A stretch of 64,000 nucleotides of DNA. Source: Spirochaetales bacterium Spiro_02. GTDB lineage: Bacteria > Spirochaetota > Spirochaetia > Sphaerochaetales > Sphaerochaetaceae. The notes beneath the pieces were generated by a model, which saw nothing but the letters and a program-made list of their open reading frames with translations, made no database searches and was not told where the DNA came from. Positions 29,165 through 37,538 of this stretch are shown here, piece by piece (the stretch's first letter is position 1; each line of letters starts with the position of its first letter). Where the stretch lies: assembly GCA_001604275.1 (NCBI GenBank), contig LVBD01000049.1, positions 50,027 through 114,026 of the forward strand, in the 5' to 3' direction. The position numbers and the translations under genes were made by a program.

Positions 29165-29182
29165 GCACTACGTAAGCACTAC
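29161..29182 (+). repeat. Tandem 11-bp duplication at the end of the lipoprotein gene
   Basis: GTAAGCACTAC occurs twice head to tail. The first copy contains the stop codon TAA (29162-29164). AT-rich non-coding sequence follows up to the glmS stop; I see no other feature in that 120-bp gap. Confidence 0.7.
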
Positions 29183-29284
29183 ATATTGATTTTTTTTGTG
29201 TATTCTCAACTTTATATAATATATATTCTGTCAACTAGAAGTAGCCATCATACATCTTGCTTACTTGCCATGATCAAAATCTGA

Positions 29285-31126
29285 TTATTCTACGGTCACC
29301 GACTTGGCTAGGTTTCTCGGCTTGTCTGGATCGTTGCCTCTGAGGATCGAGCAATAGTATGCGTAAAGCTGGCAAGGAATAATTGAAAGCATCGGAGAAA
29401 ACTGGTCGAGGACCACAGGAAGCTTTAGCGTCTCATCTGCGGTCCCGTCGAACGTGTCGACATCATCGAACGTAATGGCAAGGACAGTAGCTCCGCGCGC
29501 TTTCACTTCCTTCATGTTGGAATCCATTTTTTCAAATAATGCCCGTTGCGTGCAGAAAGCGACAACCAGCGTCGAAGTATCGACCAGCGCTATCGGTCCA
29601 TGCTTGAGTTCTCCGGCTGCGAATGCTTCGGAATGCGTATAACTGATTTCCTTCAGCTTCAGTGCGCTCTCCATGCTGATCGCATAATCGAATAAACGTC
29701 CCATGAAGAATACTTTTGTCTTGTTGAAATGCCTTGCGGCGAATCGCTGCAATTCATCCTCCATATCGAATATCTTCGCCGCAGCTGCCGGTATCCGTTC
29801 GATTTCCTTCAGATGTTCATCGAGCTGCTGATGAGAAATGACACCTCTGATATTGCCAAGTTTCAACGCGATAAGATATAAGCAGGAAAGCTGAGTCGTG
29901 AACGCTTTTGTTGATGCCACAGCTATTTCCGGACCCGCCCAGGTGTACAGCACAGAATCGGCCTCCCGGCTGAGCGTCGATCCGACGACGTTCGTAATCG
30001 CCACTATCTCGGCTCCTGAACGTTTCGCCAGCCGCATCGCAGCCAGCGTGTCCGCGGTTTCCCCGGATTGGCTGATGATGATGAAGATGTCATTCTTACC
30101 ACAGAGTGGGTTCCTATATCGGAACTCGCTGGCGATATCGACTTCGACCGGGATTCTGGCGAATTGTTCGAAAATATATTTTCCTACGATGCCTGCATGC
30201 CATGCGGTTCCGCATGCGACAATGAATATCCTGCTGTCCTCGGCTTTCCAACGCTCGAAATCCTTGACCTCATGCATATCGACGTTCCTGAGTCCGGAAC
30301 TTTCGTCCCGGATGATCCTCGGGCGGATCGTATCGGTGAGCGCCTTTGGCTGTTCGTGCATCTCCTTGAGCATGAAATGTTCATAGCCGCCCTTTTCCGC
30401 GGCTTCCACATCCCACTCGATATGGCAGATTTCCTTTTGTACGGGATCGCCGTCCTCAGTGTAGAATTCAACATGATCAGCGAACAGGACAGCAAGTTCG
30501 TAGTCGTCGATGTATGTCACTTCTCTGGTATGCGCGAGCAGCGCAGGCACATCCGATGCAATGTAATTTCCTGTTTTCCCGTAGCCGATCACCAACGGAC
30601 TGTCTTTCCTGGCCGCGATGATCCTATCTGGTGCGTCTTCGCTGAGAACTCCCAGTGCATAAGATCCTTCGATACGGGCCATCGTCTCCCGTACGGCCTG
30701 AAGAAGATCTCCGTTATAATGGAAGTCGATCAGATGAGCGATAACTTCGCTATCAGTCTGGCTCCGGAACGTGACCCCGTGTTTTTCCAACCAGTCACGC
30801 AATTTCGCATGATTTTCTATGATTCCGTTGTGAACGATCGCAATATTACCCGAAACATCGGTATGTGGATGCGAATTGATATCGCTCGGTTCTCCATGCG
30901 TCGCCCAGCGGGTGTGTCCGATTCCCACCGTTCCGTCAATCGCCTCTGATGCAAGGAGCTGTTCGAGCTTTGTAAGCCTTCCCTTCGCTTTTCTGACGAC
31001 AAGCCCCTCATGGGCAAGTACGGCGATGCCTGCGGAATCATATCCACGATATTCAAGCTTTTTCAGCGAATCCAACAACAATGGTGTCGCGACTTCCGTA
31101 CCGATATATCCAACGATCCCGCACAT
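29285..31126 (-). CDS. glmS: Glutamine-fructose-6-phosphate aminotransferase (isomerizing)
   Basis: GlmS makes glucosamine 6-phosphate, the first step to UDP-GlcNAc for peptidoglycan. The protein of 613 aa begins MCGIVGYIG, with Cys2 (the N-terminal residue after Met removal) as the glutaminase nucleophile. The glutaminase domain spans about 1-240 (HTRWATHGEPS, NGIIENH) and two SIS sugar-isomerase domains follow (about 290-425 and 460-600, with SQSGETADTLAA and ending LAKSVTVE). The site GGGGGGAA precedes the start. The leader has no glmS ribozyme core but holds an imperfect hairpin. Confidence 0.97.
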   Translation of the reverse strand: MCGIVGYIGTEVATPLLLDSLKKLEYRGYDSAGIAVLAHEGLVVRKAKGRLTKLEQLLASEAIDGTVGIGHTRWATHGEPSDINSHPHTDVSGNIAIVHNGIIENHAKLRDWLEKHGVTFRSQTDSEVIAHLIDFHYNGDLLQAVRETMARIEGSYALGVLSEDAPDRIIAARKDSPLVIGYGKTGNYIASDVPALLAHTREVTYIDDYELAVLFADHVEFYTEDGDPVQKEICHIEWDVEAAEKGGYEHFMLKEMHEQPKALTDTIRPRIIRDESSGLRNVDMHEVKDFERWKAEDSRIFIVACGTAWHAGIVGKYIFEQFARIPVEVDIASEFRYRNPLCGKNDIFIIISQSGETADTLAAMRLAKRSGAEIVAITNVVGSTLSREADSVLYTWAGPEIAVASTKAFTTQLSCLYLIALKLGNIRGVISHQQLDEHLKEIERIPAAAAKIFDMEDELQRFAARHFNKTKVFFMGRLFDYAISMESALKLKEISYTHSEAFAAGELKHGPIALVDTSTLVVAFCTQRALFEKMDSNMKEVKARGATVLAITFDDVDTFDGTADETLKLPVVLDQFSPMLSIIPCQLYAYYCSILRGNDPDKPRNLAKSVTVE

Positions 31127-31194
31127 ATAGCATTCCCCCCCTGATTGCCTGGAATTCCTCCCTCAGAGCCCATACGACCGATGATACTGCAAAT

Positions 31195-31223
31195 AGTAGC
31201 GGAATGTGAATTCCGGTACTACT
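31195..31223 (-). promoter_or_regulatory. Imperfect palindrome in the glmS leader
   Basis: AGTAG-GGAAT-loop-ATTCC-CTACT pairs with a small bulge, about 70-100 bp upstream of the glmS start. It may be an RNA hairpin or a protein site. The rest of the 195-bp gap (31127-31321) is AT-rich with no gene. Confidence 0.35.
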
Positions 31224-31321
31224 TCATAGAACGATAATATTGATAAAAATCAAACAAAATTGCTCAATTTCTACCGTTTCTACTGTTAAAGACCCTACTA
31301 GGTGGGAGGAAAGTTCATCCA

Positions 31322-32668
31322 TCAGCCAATATTCAGAATCGAAACAGCAATGGAGAAATAGATGATCAGGCTGCAGGCGTCGACGATTGTCGTGATCAAC
31401 GGCGCAGCCATCAGAGCCGGGTCGAGCTTGCACTTTTTAGCGATGATCGGAAGCGCTCCACCGATCGTTTTCGCTAGGACCACCGTTGCATAGAGCGCCA
31501 AGGAGACTGTCAATGCAAGCATCCAATCACCGTCTTCTGAAATCATCAAGCGGATGAAATTAACCGCGGAAAGAATGAACCCGACGATCAGCGAGACTCT
31601 GATTTCTTTCCAAAGAACTGTCAGCAGATTCTTTGTTGTGATTTCGTTTACCGCCATGCCTCTGATTACCAAAGTCGAACTCTGGCTCCCCGCATTTCCC
31701 CCTGTATCGGTCAGCATGGGGATGAACGTGACCAAGATCGGAAGTACTGCGAACGCAGCTTCATAATAGCCGAGTATCTCGCCGGTGATCATGCCGCTGA
31801 CCATCAACACCAGCAACCAACCGATACGGTTCTTGGCAAGTTCAAATATGCCGGTCTTGAGATACGGCTTGTCGCTTGGCGTCATCGCCGACATCTTCTC
31901 GAAGTCTTCCGTATTCTCCTCTTCAATGACATCGAGTACATCGTCGACAGTGATGATTCCGACCAGACGGTTCTCCTGATCGACGACAGGAATCGCAAGC
32001 AGGTCGTATCGACTAAAGATATCTGCGACAAACTCTTGGTCGTCATTCGTCCGTACGGAGATGATGTCACGTTCCATCAGGTCAGAAATCTTTTGCTCAT
32101 CCGAAGCGAGCAACAGTGTCTTGACGGTGATTACGCCTTCGAGCGTTCTGTCCTGTCCGGTGACATAGCAGGTGTAGACGGTCTCCTTGTCCTCTCCGAC
32201 CGCTCTGATATGGCCGATCGCCTCGCCCACCGACATTTGGCGCTTGAGTTCTATGAACTCAGCGGTCATGATCGATCCGGCGGAAAACTCAGGATATCTG
32301 AGGAACTGGTTGATTAACTGCCTGTCCTGTACGCCGGTATGCTTGAGCACTCGCTTGACCACATTCGAGGGCATTTCCTCAAGCATGTCGACGGCATCGT
32401 CGACCATCAGATCCGACATGATCGAACGAAGCTCATCGTCGGAGATATCGGTGATCAGTTGCTGCATCCGGTCCGTCGGCAGATTCGCGAATACTTCCGC
32501 CGCGATATCCTTGTCCAGCATCCTGAATATGGTCAGCGCCTGGTCCGATGGAAGGCTTTCGATGAAGAACGCGATGTCCACTTCCTGCATATGGGAGAGT
32601 TCCTGCTTGAGGGCTCTCCAGTTGCGCATTGTGACATAGTCGCGTAATAATCCGAAATTTGTTGTCAT
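31322..32668 (-). CDS. mgtE: Magnesium transporter MgtE
   Basis: MgtE is a dimeric Mg2+ channel gated by cytosolic Mg2+. The 448-residue protein has the acidic helical N domain (about 1-130), two CBS domains (about 131-255) and five C-terminal membrane helices (about 285-448). The pore signature TDTGGNAGSQSSTLVIRGMA, typical of the family, is intact, as is the acidic N/CBS interface that senses Mg2+. The start ATG has no evident ribosome-binding site. A 242-bp leader separates it from divergent mazG and holds an unusual RNA structure and short frame, described separately. Confidence 0.95.
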   Translation of the reverse strand: MTTNFGLLRDYVTMRNWRALKQELSHMQEVDIAFFIESLPSDQALTIFRMLDKDIAAEVFANLPTDRMQQLITDISDDELRSIMSDLMVDDAVDMLEEMPSNVVKRVLKHTGVQDRQLINQFLRYPEFSAGSIMTAEFIELKRQMSVGEAIGHIRAVGEDKETVYTCYVTGQDRTLEGVITVKTLLLASDEQKISDLMERDIISVRTNDDQEFVADIFSRYDLLAIPVVDQENRLVGIITVDDVLDVIEEENTEDFEKMSAMTPSDKPYLKTGIFELAKNRIGWLLVLMVSGMITGEILGYYEAAFAVLPILVTFIPMLTDTGGNAGSQSSTLVIRGMAVNEITTKNLLTVLWKEIRVSLIVGFILSAVNFIRLMISEDGDWMLALTVSLALYATVVLAKTIGGALPIIAKKCKLDPALMAAPLITTIVDACSLIIYFSIAVSILNIG

Positions 32669-32696
32669 CTATATGTCTGAGACGAAGAGATGCGGT

Positions 32697-32795
32697 TCAT
32701 ACCATAATGCAGTCGATGTTTCTGGAAAACTGGAGGAATGACCTGCTACTGAGAGGATCCTCGGAAACACTTGAGCATCTGCCACATTTGTCCAC
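32697..32795 (-). CDS. Possible 32-codon leader ORF upstream of mgtE
   Basis: A GTG start at 32795 lies 8 nt after a perfect GGAGG on the minus strand and reads 32 codons to a TGA at 32697-32699, 28 nt before the mgtE ATG. The peptide begins VDKCGRCSS and ends NIDCIMV. Its ribosome-binding site lies in the 5' arm of a long inverted repeat whose 3' arm lies inside the frame, so translation and folding would compete. This is inference from layout only; no homologue is known to me. Confidence 0.3.
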   Translation of the reverse strand: MDKCGRCSSVSEDPLSSRSFLQFSRNIDCIMV

Positions 32796-32808
32796 GACTC
32801 ATTCCTCC
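32732..32808 (-). promoter_or_regulatory. Long inverted repeat in mgtE leader (possible RNA switch)
   Basis: On the minus strand GGAGGAATGA (32808-32799) pairs perfectly with TCATTCCTCC (32741-32732) across a 57-nt loop that holds the palindrome GAGGATCCTC. A smaller hairpin, TGCC-CGAAA-GGCA, lies upstream at about 32826-32838. I do not see the M-box consensus. Confidence 0.45.
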
Positions 32809-32910
32809 TGGTCATTCAAAGTATGCCTTTCGGGCACCTATATACAGAAATACCCTCTTATCGCTTTTTTTTCAACCGTTTTTTGCGTATAGTACGAATA
32901 GGAGAATGGC

Positions 32911-33741
32911 ATGGTCGATTATGAGTATCAGGAGGCGTCGGATTTCGACGGCGCACTTCGCAATCTGTATGATATCATTACGTTGCTACGAAGTCCTGGG
33001 GGGTGCCCGTGGGATCGTGAGCAGCATTGCAAGGATGTTGTCACATCTCTTCAGGACGAGTGTTATGAATATCTCGATGCTCTGCAGGATGGAGATTCCG
33101 AAGCTTGCAAGGAAGAGGTCGGGGATGTGCTGATGAATTTGTTTCATTTACTCCGGCTGCATGAGGAACAGGAAGATTTCAGGCCTGTGGATGCCGTCAA
33201 TGATATCTGTAGGAAACTAATCAGACGGCATCCGCATGTGTTTTCCACTGCCCAAGTCGCAGACAGCGGAGAAGTCCTCGAACTCTGGAATAAGATCAAG
33301 GAGGATGTGGAAGGCAAGAAATCGTCGACCGACGATTTCTTCAGTCGGGTCCCAAAAAGCTTGCCGCCGATCGATGAGGCATGGGAGATTCAAAAAAAAG
33401 TTCGCAAGGTCGGTTTCGACTGGCCGGATACGCAAGGCGTGATCGACAAGGTATGCGAGGAACTCGACGAGGTGCTCGATGTCGTGAACTCGGTTGAACC
33501 AGATACGGATCGTCTTGAGGAAGAAGTCGGGGATCTACTTTTTTCCGTAATCAACCTCGCAAGATTCCTGAAAGTGTCGCCGGGAATCGCTCTTCACCGT
33601 TCGAACAGGAAGTTCCGGAAGCGATTTAATCGAGTCGCGAGCAAATGTCGCGAACGAGGAATTGCACTCGAGACGAAGAATTTCGCCGCAATGGACGGAA
33701 TCTGGGACGAAGTGAAAGACGAGGAAATTTCTGGAGACTAG
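32911..33741 (+). CDS. mazG: Nucleoside triphosphate pyrophosphohydrolase MazG
   Basis: MazG hydrolyses (d)NTPs to monophosphates and pyrophosphate as a house-cleaning enzyme. The ATG at 32911 is 6 nt after AGGAG (276 aa). The two all-alpha MazG domains are both present: N-terminal GGCPWDREQ...LQDECYEYLDAL with EEVGDVLMNLFHL, and C-terminal VCEELDEVLDVV with EEEVGDLLFSVINLARF, each with the E-x2-E and E-x2-D metal motifs. The 3' end overlaps the convergent radical SAM gene by 4 bp. A TATAGT at 32888-32893 is a probable -10, but no good -35 pairs with it. Confidence 0.93.
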   Translation: MVDYEYQEASDFDGALRNLYDIITLLRSPGGCPWDREQHCKDVVTSLQDECYEYLDALQDGDSEACKEEVGDVLMNLFHLLRLHEEQEDFRPVDAVNDICRKLIRRHPHVFSTAQVADSGEVLELWNKIKEDVEGKKSSTDDFFSRVPKSLPPIDEAWEIQKKVRKVGFDWPDTQGVIDKVCEELDEVLDVVNSVEPDTDRLEEEVGDLLFSVINLARFLKVSPGIALHRSNRKFRKRFNRVASKCRERGIALETKNFAAMDGIWDEVKDEEISGD

Positions 33742-36305
33742 GATGTTTCACCCTCCCCGCTTCCTTTTTTGTTTCGATCCATGAGATGTGCGAAATACGA
33801 GCGGTAGTCAGTTTCCATGGTTCCTGCCATCAAACCGACTCTGACAATCCTGCAGTGGGAACACAGGATGAATTTGTCGATGGCGTCGCCGAACAGTAGC
33901 TTGACGAGATTCTTCTCACCATGGACCGCGACTTTCCATGAGGTTCCAGTGTCAAGCCTCGTCAGTGTGTAATCGGTCGTCAGCGGCATATGTTCAAAAA
34001 GATATTCCAACCGTTCGGTGATGGACGGGTCGGTGATCTCTCCGATGACGAAGACGCTTCCCGCCATATGTTTCGCAAGCGTAGTCTTCTTGTCCAGATC
34101 CAGAATCAATGAATCGAGGATGATGAATCCATCCGACAGATTCTCCTGCAGTCGTTTGCGAATCTCCTGCTGTTCCGTGCCTGAAGGGAGCCGTAGTTCC
34201 GCTAGGAAGACTTCCTGCGTACCTTCGATGCCGACGGATAACGGATTGACGAACTCCAGCCGCGGTTTCGGATTGTACCCTTGAGAGAACTCGATCTCTA
34301 GTCCGCTTCGTTGAAACGCCATTTCGAACATTCTCATCGTCGAAATATGGCTGATATACAATGCCCTGCCGCATTTTCTGTAGGTGAAAAGCACCTGACG
34401 CACGTTCTCCGCTTCACGCTCAGAATGCGCCGGAAGCAGCTGGGGCCTCGCCATCCGAGCTTCGTCGTCATGCATGGCCCGCACCTGTTCCAACTCCGCA
34501 TCGCAGCCGCCGACATCTCGCACCGTGGCGTTCCTGCCGCAGACGCCGCACCGATGGTCGCAGTCTTCGGTACAGCGCGGAGTAAGGACAGCTTCCCTCG
34601 CTTTGCGATACTCTTGTTTCAGAAATTCCTTCGAGACCCGCATCGATACATCGTCCCATGGCAACGGCTCTTCAAGCGGATGCTCCATGAAAATAAACTG
34701 ATCCGGGTCGAAGTCCATCCGAGCGATCGCCTCGGCCCATAGATCCTTGCGCAGATGCTCGTCCCATGCATCGAGACGACAGCCCAGAAGGTATGCCGTT
34801 TCGATCAGCTCGCAGGTATGGCCGTCGCCGCGGCTGATCAATCCCTCGATATAGCTGATGTCGGGTTCATGATACGAAACCTTGCATCCTCGTACTCGCT
34901 CGGTGATTTCGCGCTTGATAGCGCGCAGATGGTCCCCTGCGGTCTGCGGATGCAACTGGGCGCACCATTGGAAGGGCGTATGTGCTTTCGGAATGAACGT
35001 GCCGATGTTGATGTTCATCTGGATTCTCGTCGCGTCGTAGATTGCACCAAGAAAATCGACGATCGCCTGACATTCCATCTGCCGATCGGTGAACGGGAGC
35101 CCCACCATAAAGTAGAACTTGGCAAGTTTCCAACCTCTGCGTTTTGCCTCATGGATAATGTCGATGACATTATCTACCGGCACTTCCTTGTTGACCGCCC
35201 GCTGCCATTGCGGAAGCGGCGTTTCAATGGCGAACGTCAGCCCGCTTTTGCGAACTTCCGAAAGTTGTTCAAGAATACCGAGCGAAAAGGAACTGACTTT
35301 GAGGCTCGGCAAGGAAAACGATATGTGACGGTCCGAGTAAGTTGCATTCAGCCGCTCAATCAATTCCTTGATATACGGATGGTCGCCGGAAGAGAGCGAT
35401 GAAAGCGTCACTTCCCTGTATCCGAACCCCTGGACATTTTGCTCGACCTGCGCTTGGATCGTAGCATATGTTTTCTGGCGATACGGTTTGTAGTATTGTC
35501 CTGCATGGCAGAATCTGCAGCTATTGGGGCAACCCCGCATGATTTCAACTACGCCGTTGTCCTGGGCAACCTTGAAATTCGGGACGACATAGTACTGGTA
35601 CAGATGGTCTTCCCCTTCTTCTGAGAATGCAGTATCGATCGCCCGAAGAGAGACTTTCTTGCCAGGGTACCAGAGAAAATCGAACTGACCAAGCGCATGG
35701 AGTTTCTCGCTTTTCGTCGCATTCCGTTTCTTGCAGGCTCTGAGAACCTCGACAAGTTCATTCAGCCCGTTCTCCGCTTCGCCGATATAGACGAAGTCGA
35801 CAAATCTGGAGAACGGTAATGGATTCGTTGCCGCAGGCCCACCGCAAATTACGATCGGCGAGTCGTCATTCCGGTCATCCGCATGGAGGGGTATTCCTCC
35901 GAGATCAAGAATCTGGAGGATGTTCGTGGCTGCGAGTTCATATCCAATGGATATGCACAGCAGATCCAGTTCCTTGAGCGCGATGCGTCTGTCCAGGGTG
36001 TAGAGCGGTACTCCTCTGGTTCTCAGCAACCGCTCGAAATCGTGCGACACCGAAAAAACTCGATCACAGAACACATGTTCGTTTCTGTTGAGGATGTCAT
36101 AGAGAATTCTTACGGCATTGTTCGACATGCCGATTTCATACAGATCCGGAAAACAGATCGCAGTAAAGAAATCGACGGTTTCGATATCTTTCGTGCCATA
36201 GTGGTATTCTCCGCCGACATATCTGGCGGGATTCTCGATCTGGAGGAGCATATCCCCGAGCAAGCCTTCAACATCGACAGCCTGCACGACATGTTGTCCA
36301 TTCAT
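33738..36305 (-). CDS. B12-binding radical SAM protein fused to DUF2344 (TIGR03960 + TIGR03936)
   Basis: The product is an 855-residue two-part protein of unknown substrate. The ATG at 36305 follows AGGGGA; a GTG at 36323 overlaps the upstream stop. Residues about 25-190 form a B12-binding-like Rossmann domain (VFPDLYEIGMSN type, seen as CFPDLYEIGMSN). The radical SAM core has C-x3-C-x2-C at C259, C263 and C266. A cysteine-rich knot, CTEDCDHRCGVCG, lies near 585-600. The last ~220 residues match DUF2344 (YRKCGRALYISHISTMRMFE...SQGYNPKPRLEF). In many bacteria these halves are adjacent genes. RNA modification or ribosome-linked roles have been suggested for the family, but the function is open. 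Confidence 0.85.
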   Translation of the reverse strand: MNGQHVVQAVDVEGLLGDMLLQIENPARYVGGEYHYGTKDIETVDFFTAICFPDLYEIGMSNNAVRILYDILNRNEHVFCDRVFSVSHDFERLLRTRGVPLYTLDRRIALKELDLLCISIGYELAATNILQILDLGGIPLHADDRNDDSPIVICGGPAATNPLPFSRFVDFVYIGEAENGLNELVEVLRACKKRNATKSEKLHALGQFDFLWYPGKKVSLRAIDTAFSEEGEDHLYQYYVVPNFKVAQDNGVVEIMRGCPNSCRFCHAGQYYKPYRQKTYATIQAQVEQNVQGFGYREVTLSSLSSGDHPYIKELIERLNATYSDRHISFSLPSLKVSSFSLGILEQLSEVRKSGLTFAIETPLPQWQRAVNKEVPVDNVIDIIHEAKRRGWKLAKFYFMVGLPFTDRQMECQAIVDFLGAIYDATRIQMNINIGTFIPKAHTPFQWCAQLHPQTAGDHLRAIKREITERVRGCKVSYHEPDISYIEGLISRGDGHTCELIETAYLLGCRLDAWDEHLRKDLWAEAIARMDFDPDQFIFMEHPLEEPLPWDDVSMRVSKEFLKQEYRKAREAVLTPRCTEDCDHRCGVCGRNATVRDVGGCDAELEQVRAMHDDEARMARPQLLPAHSEREAENVRQVLFTYRKCGRALYISHISTMRMFEMAFQRSGLEIEFSQGYNPKPRLEFVNPLSVGIEGTQEVFLAELRLPSGTEQQEIRKRLQENLSDGFIILDSLILDLDKKTTLAKHMAGSVFVIGEITDPSITERLEYLFEHMPLTTDYTLTRLDTGTSWKVAVHGEKNLVKLLFGDAIDKFILCSHCRIVRVGLMAGTMETDYRSYFAHLMDRNKKGSGEGETS

Positions 36306-36319
36306 GAATCTTCCCCTGT

Positions 36320-37174
36320 TCACATGTGAGTCGCCAGTCGTTTCGCAGCTGCAACCTGGCCGTTCTTCGCGGCTTCAGTCCAGTATCTTCTGGCAAGGAC
36401 TTTCTGTCCGCTTGCGGCGTAGATGTCTCCGAGCCGAAGAGCGGAGACCGATCTATCGCTATCAGTGGAGAGCCGTTCGTCGGCATATATCGCTTGCGCA
36501 AGGGCGAGCATCTGGTCTGCATCATCGCGGAGCCTGATATATTCAACAGCTGTATCGTAGAGTCCGATGAGCGTCTGTTCCTCCCCGGATTTCAGTTCAG
36601 CGAGCCACGACGAAAGACTCGATGCGACCAGATGTGTCGGTGCATGAGCTTCTACAGTCAATTTGCCGAATTGATCCGGAGGCAGGACCGGTGCGAGCAA
36701 CGTCTCCAACACCTGGTCCGCAGTATCTGTTTCCTCAACCGCAAGAAGTGAAGCATACAGGTCTTTCCTGCTCTCCAATGAGCCTTCTCCCAGTGCTTCA
36801 AGCTCGTTAGCCGCCGCTATCACCTGTCTATGATTCCCGGTCCTGGCAGCCGCTTCCAATACTGTCCGAAGGGCTAACGTACGTCCGGTATCCTCCACGG
36901 GTGCGATCGCCAGATACAGCTCCAGTGCGCGAGCAGCTTCATCGATGGCGCCAAGATACCATGCGGATACTCCCTTGTACAGAAGATAGCCGCTCTGGAT
37001 GTCCTGCTGGAGATATCGGGAAGCAAGCTCATACGTTCCTGCGTAATCGCAGCGAGAAAATCGATCATCGAGCGTCTTGATGTTCGTCGCGGTATTGGAA
37101 CATGAAAACAGTGTCATGATACAAAGAAAGGAGGACAACATGATCACCGCACGATACCGAAGATGCTTTACCAT
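36320..37174 (-). CDS. TPR-type lipoprotein
   Basis: The 284-residue protein has a signal peptide with lipobox LFSC, giving lipidated C25. The mature part consists of helical TPR-like pairs, for example YLLYKGVSAWYLGAIDEAARALELYL, and a final ALRLGDIYAASGQKVLARRYWTEAAKNGQ repeat. GAGAGGAG precedes the start. It begins 27 bp after the rnpB 3' end and its stop overlaps the alternative GTG start of the radical SAM frame. The likely role is an outer-membrane-tethered scaffold; no partner can be named. Confidence 0.8.
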   Translation of the reverse strand: MVKHLRYRAVIMLSSFLCIMTLFSCSNTATNIKTLDDRFSRCDYAGTYELASRYLQQDIQSGYLLYKGVSAWYLGAIDEAARALELYLAIAPVEDTGRTLALRTVLEAAARTGNHRQVIAAANELEALGEGSLESRKDLYASLLAVEETDTADQVLETLLAPVLPPDQFGKLTVEAHAPTHLVASSLSSWLAELKSGEEQTLIGLYDTAVEYIRLRDDADQMLALAQAIYADERLSTDSDRSVSALRLGDIYAASGQKVLARRYWTEAAKNGQVAAAKRLATHM

Positions 37175-37200
37175 GTCATTCTCCTCTCAAAACAAAAAAA

Positions 37201-37530
37201 GGTTCGCCATAAGCCGGGTTCTGTCGAGGACGATCATCTATCCACTGACCTTGTCTCCAAGGTCCTCCAGCAGTCTACCCGCAGGCTTGGGCGGACCACC
37301 CGACCTGCTGCTTGACTTTGCTCCTGACGAGGCTTGCCGTGCCGTCCTTGTCACCAAGTCCGCGGTGGGCTCTTACCCCACCTTTTCACCCTTGCCGGCC
37401 GAAACCGGCGGTTTGTTTTCTGTGGCGCTTTCTGTAGCGTTGCCGCTCCCGGGTGTTACCCGGCGTCATGTCCTATGGAGCCCGGACTTTCCTCATGCGG
37501 CCTTGCCGCATGCGATCGCCTGGCGAACCG
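37201..37530 (-). ncRNA. rnpB: RNase P RNA (bacterial type A)
   Basis: This is the catalytic RNA that trims tRNA 5' ends. The conserved blocks are all present on the minus strand: GAGGAAAGTCCGGGCTCC near the 5' side, GGTAAGAGCCCACCG in the centre, and ACAGAACCCGGCTTAT at the 3' side. The ends pair (GGTTCGCC with GGCGAACC) as helix P1, and a run of seven Ts follows directly. The 5' end lies about 8 nt after the stop codon of the zinc-ribbon gene, so the RNA may be cut from a longer dnaG-rpoD transcript. Ends are estimates from P1. Confidence 0.95.
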
Positions 37531-37538
37531 TGAAATTC

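Noticed and set aside
31127..31321. glmS ribozyme upstream of glmS
   Set aside because: The leader lacks the ribozyme core sequence and double-pseudoknot elements; only an imperfect palindrome is present.
32669..32910. M-box riboswitch upstream of mgtE
   Set aside because: The conserved M-box loop sequences are absent; the structure seen is different and is reported as a separate finding.
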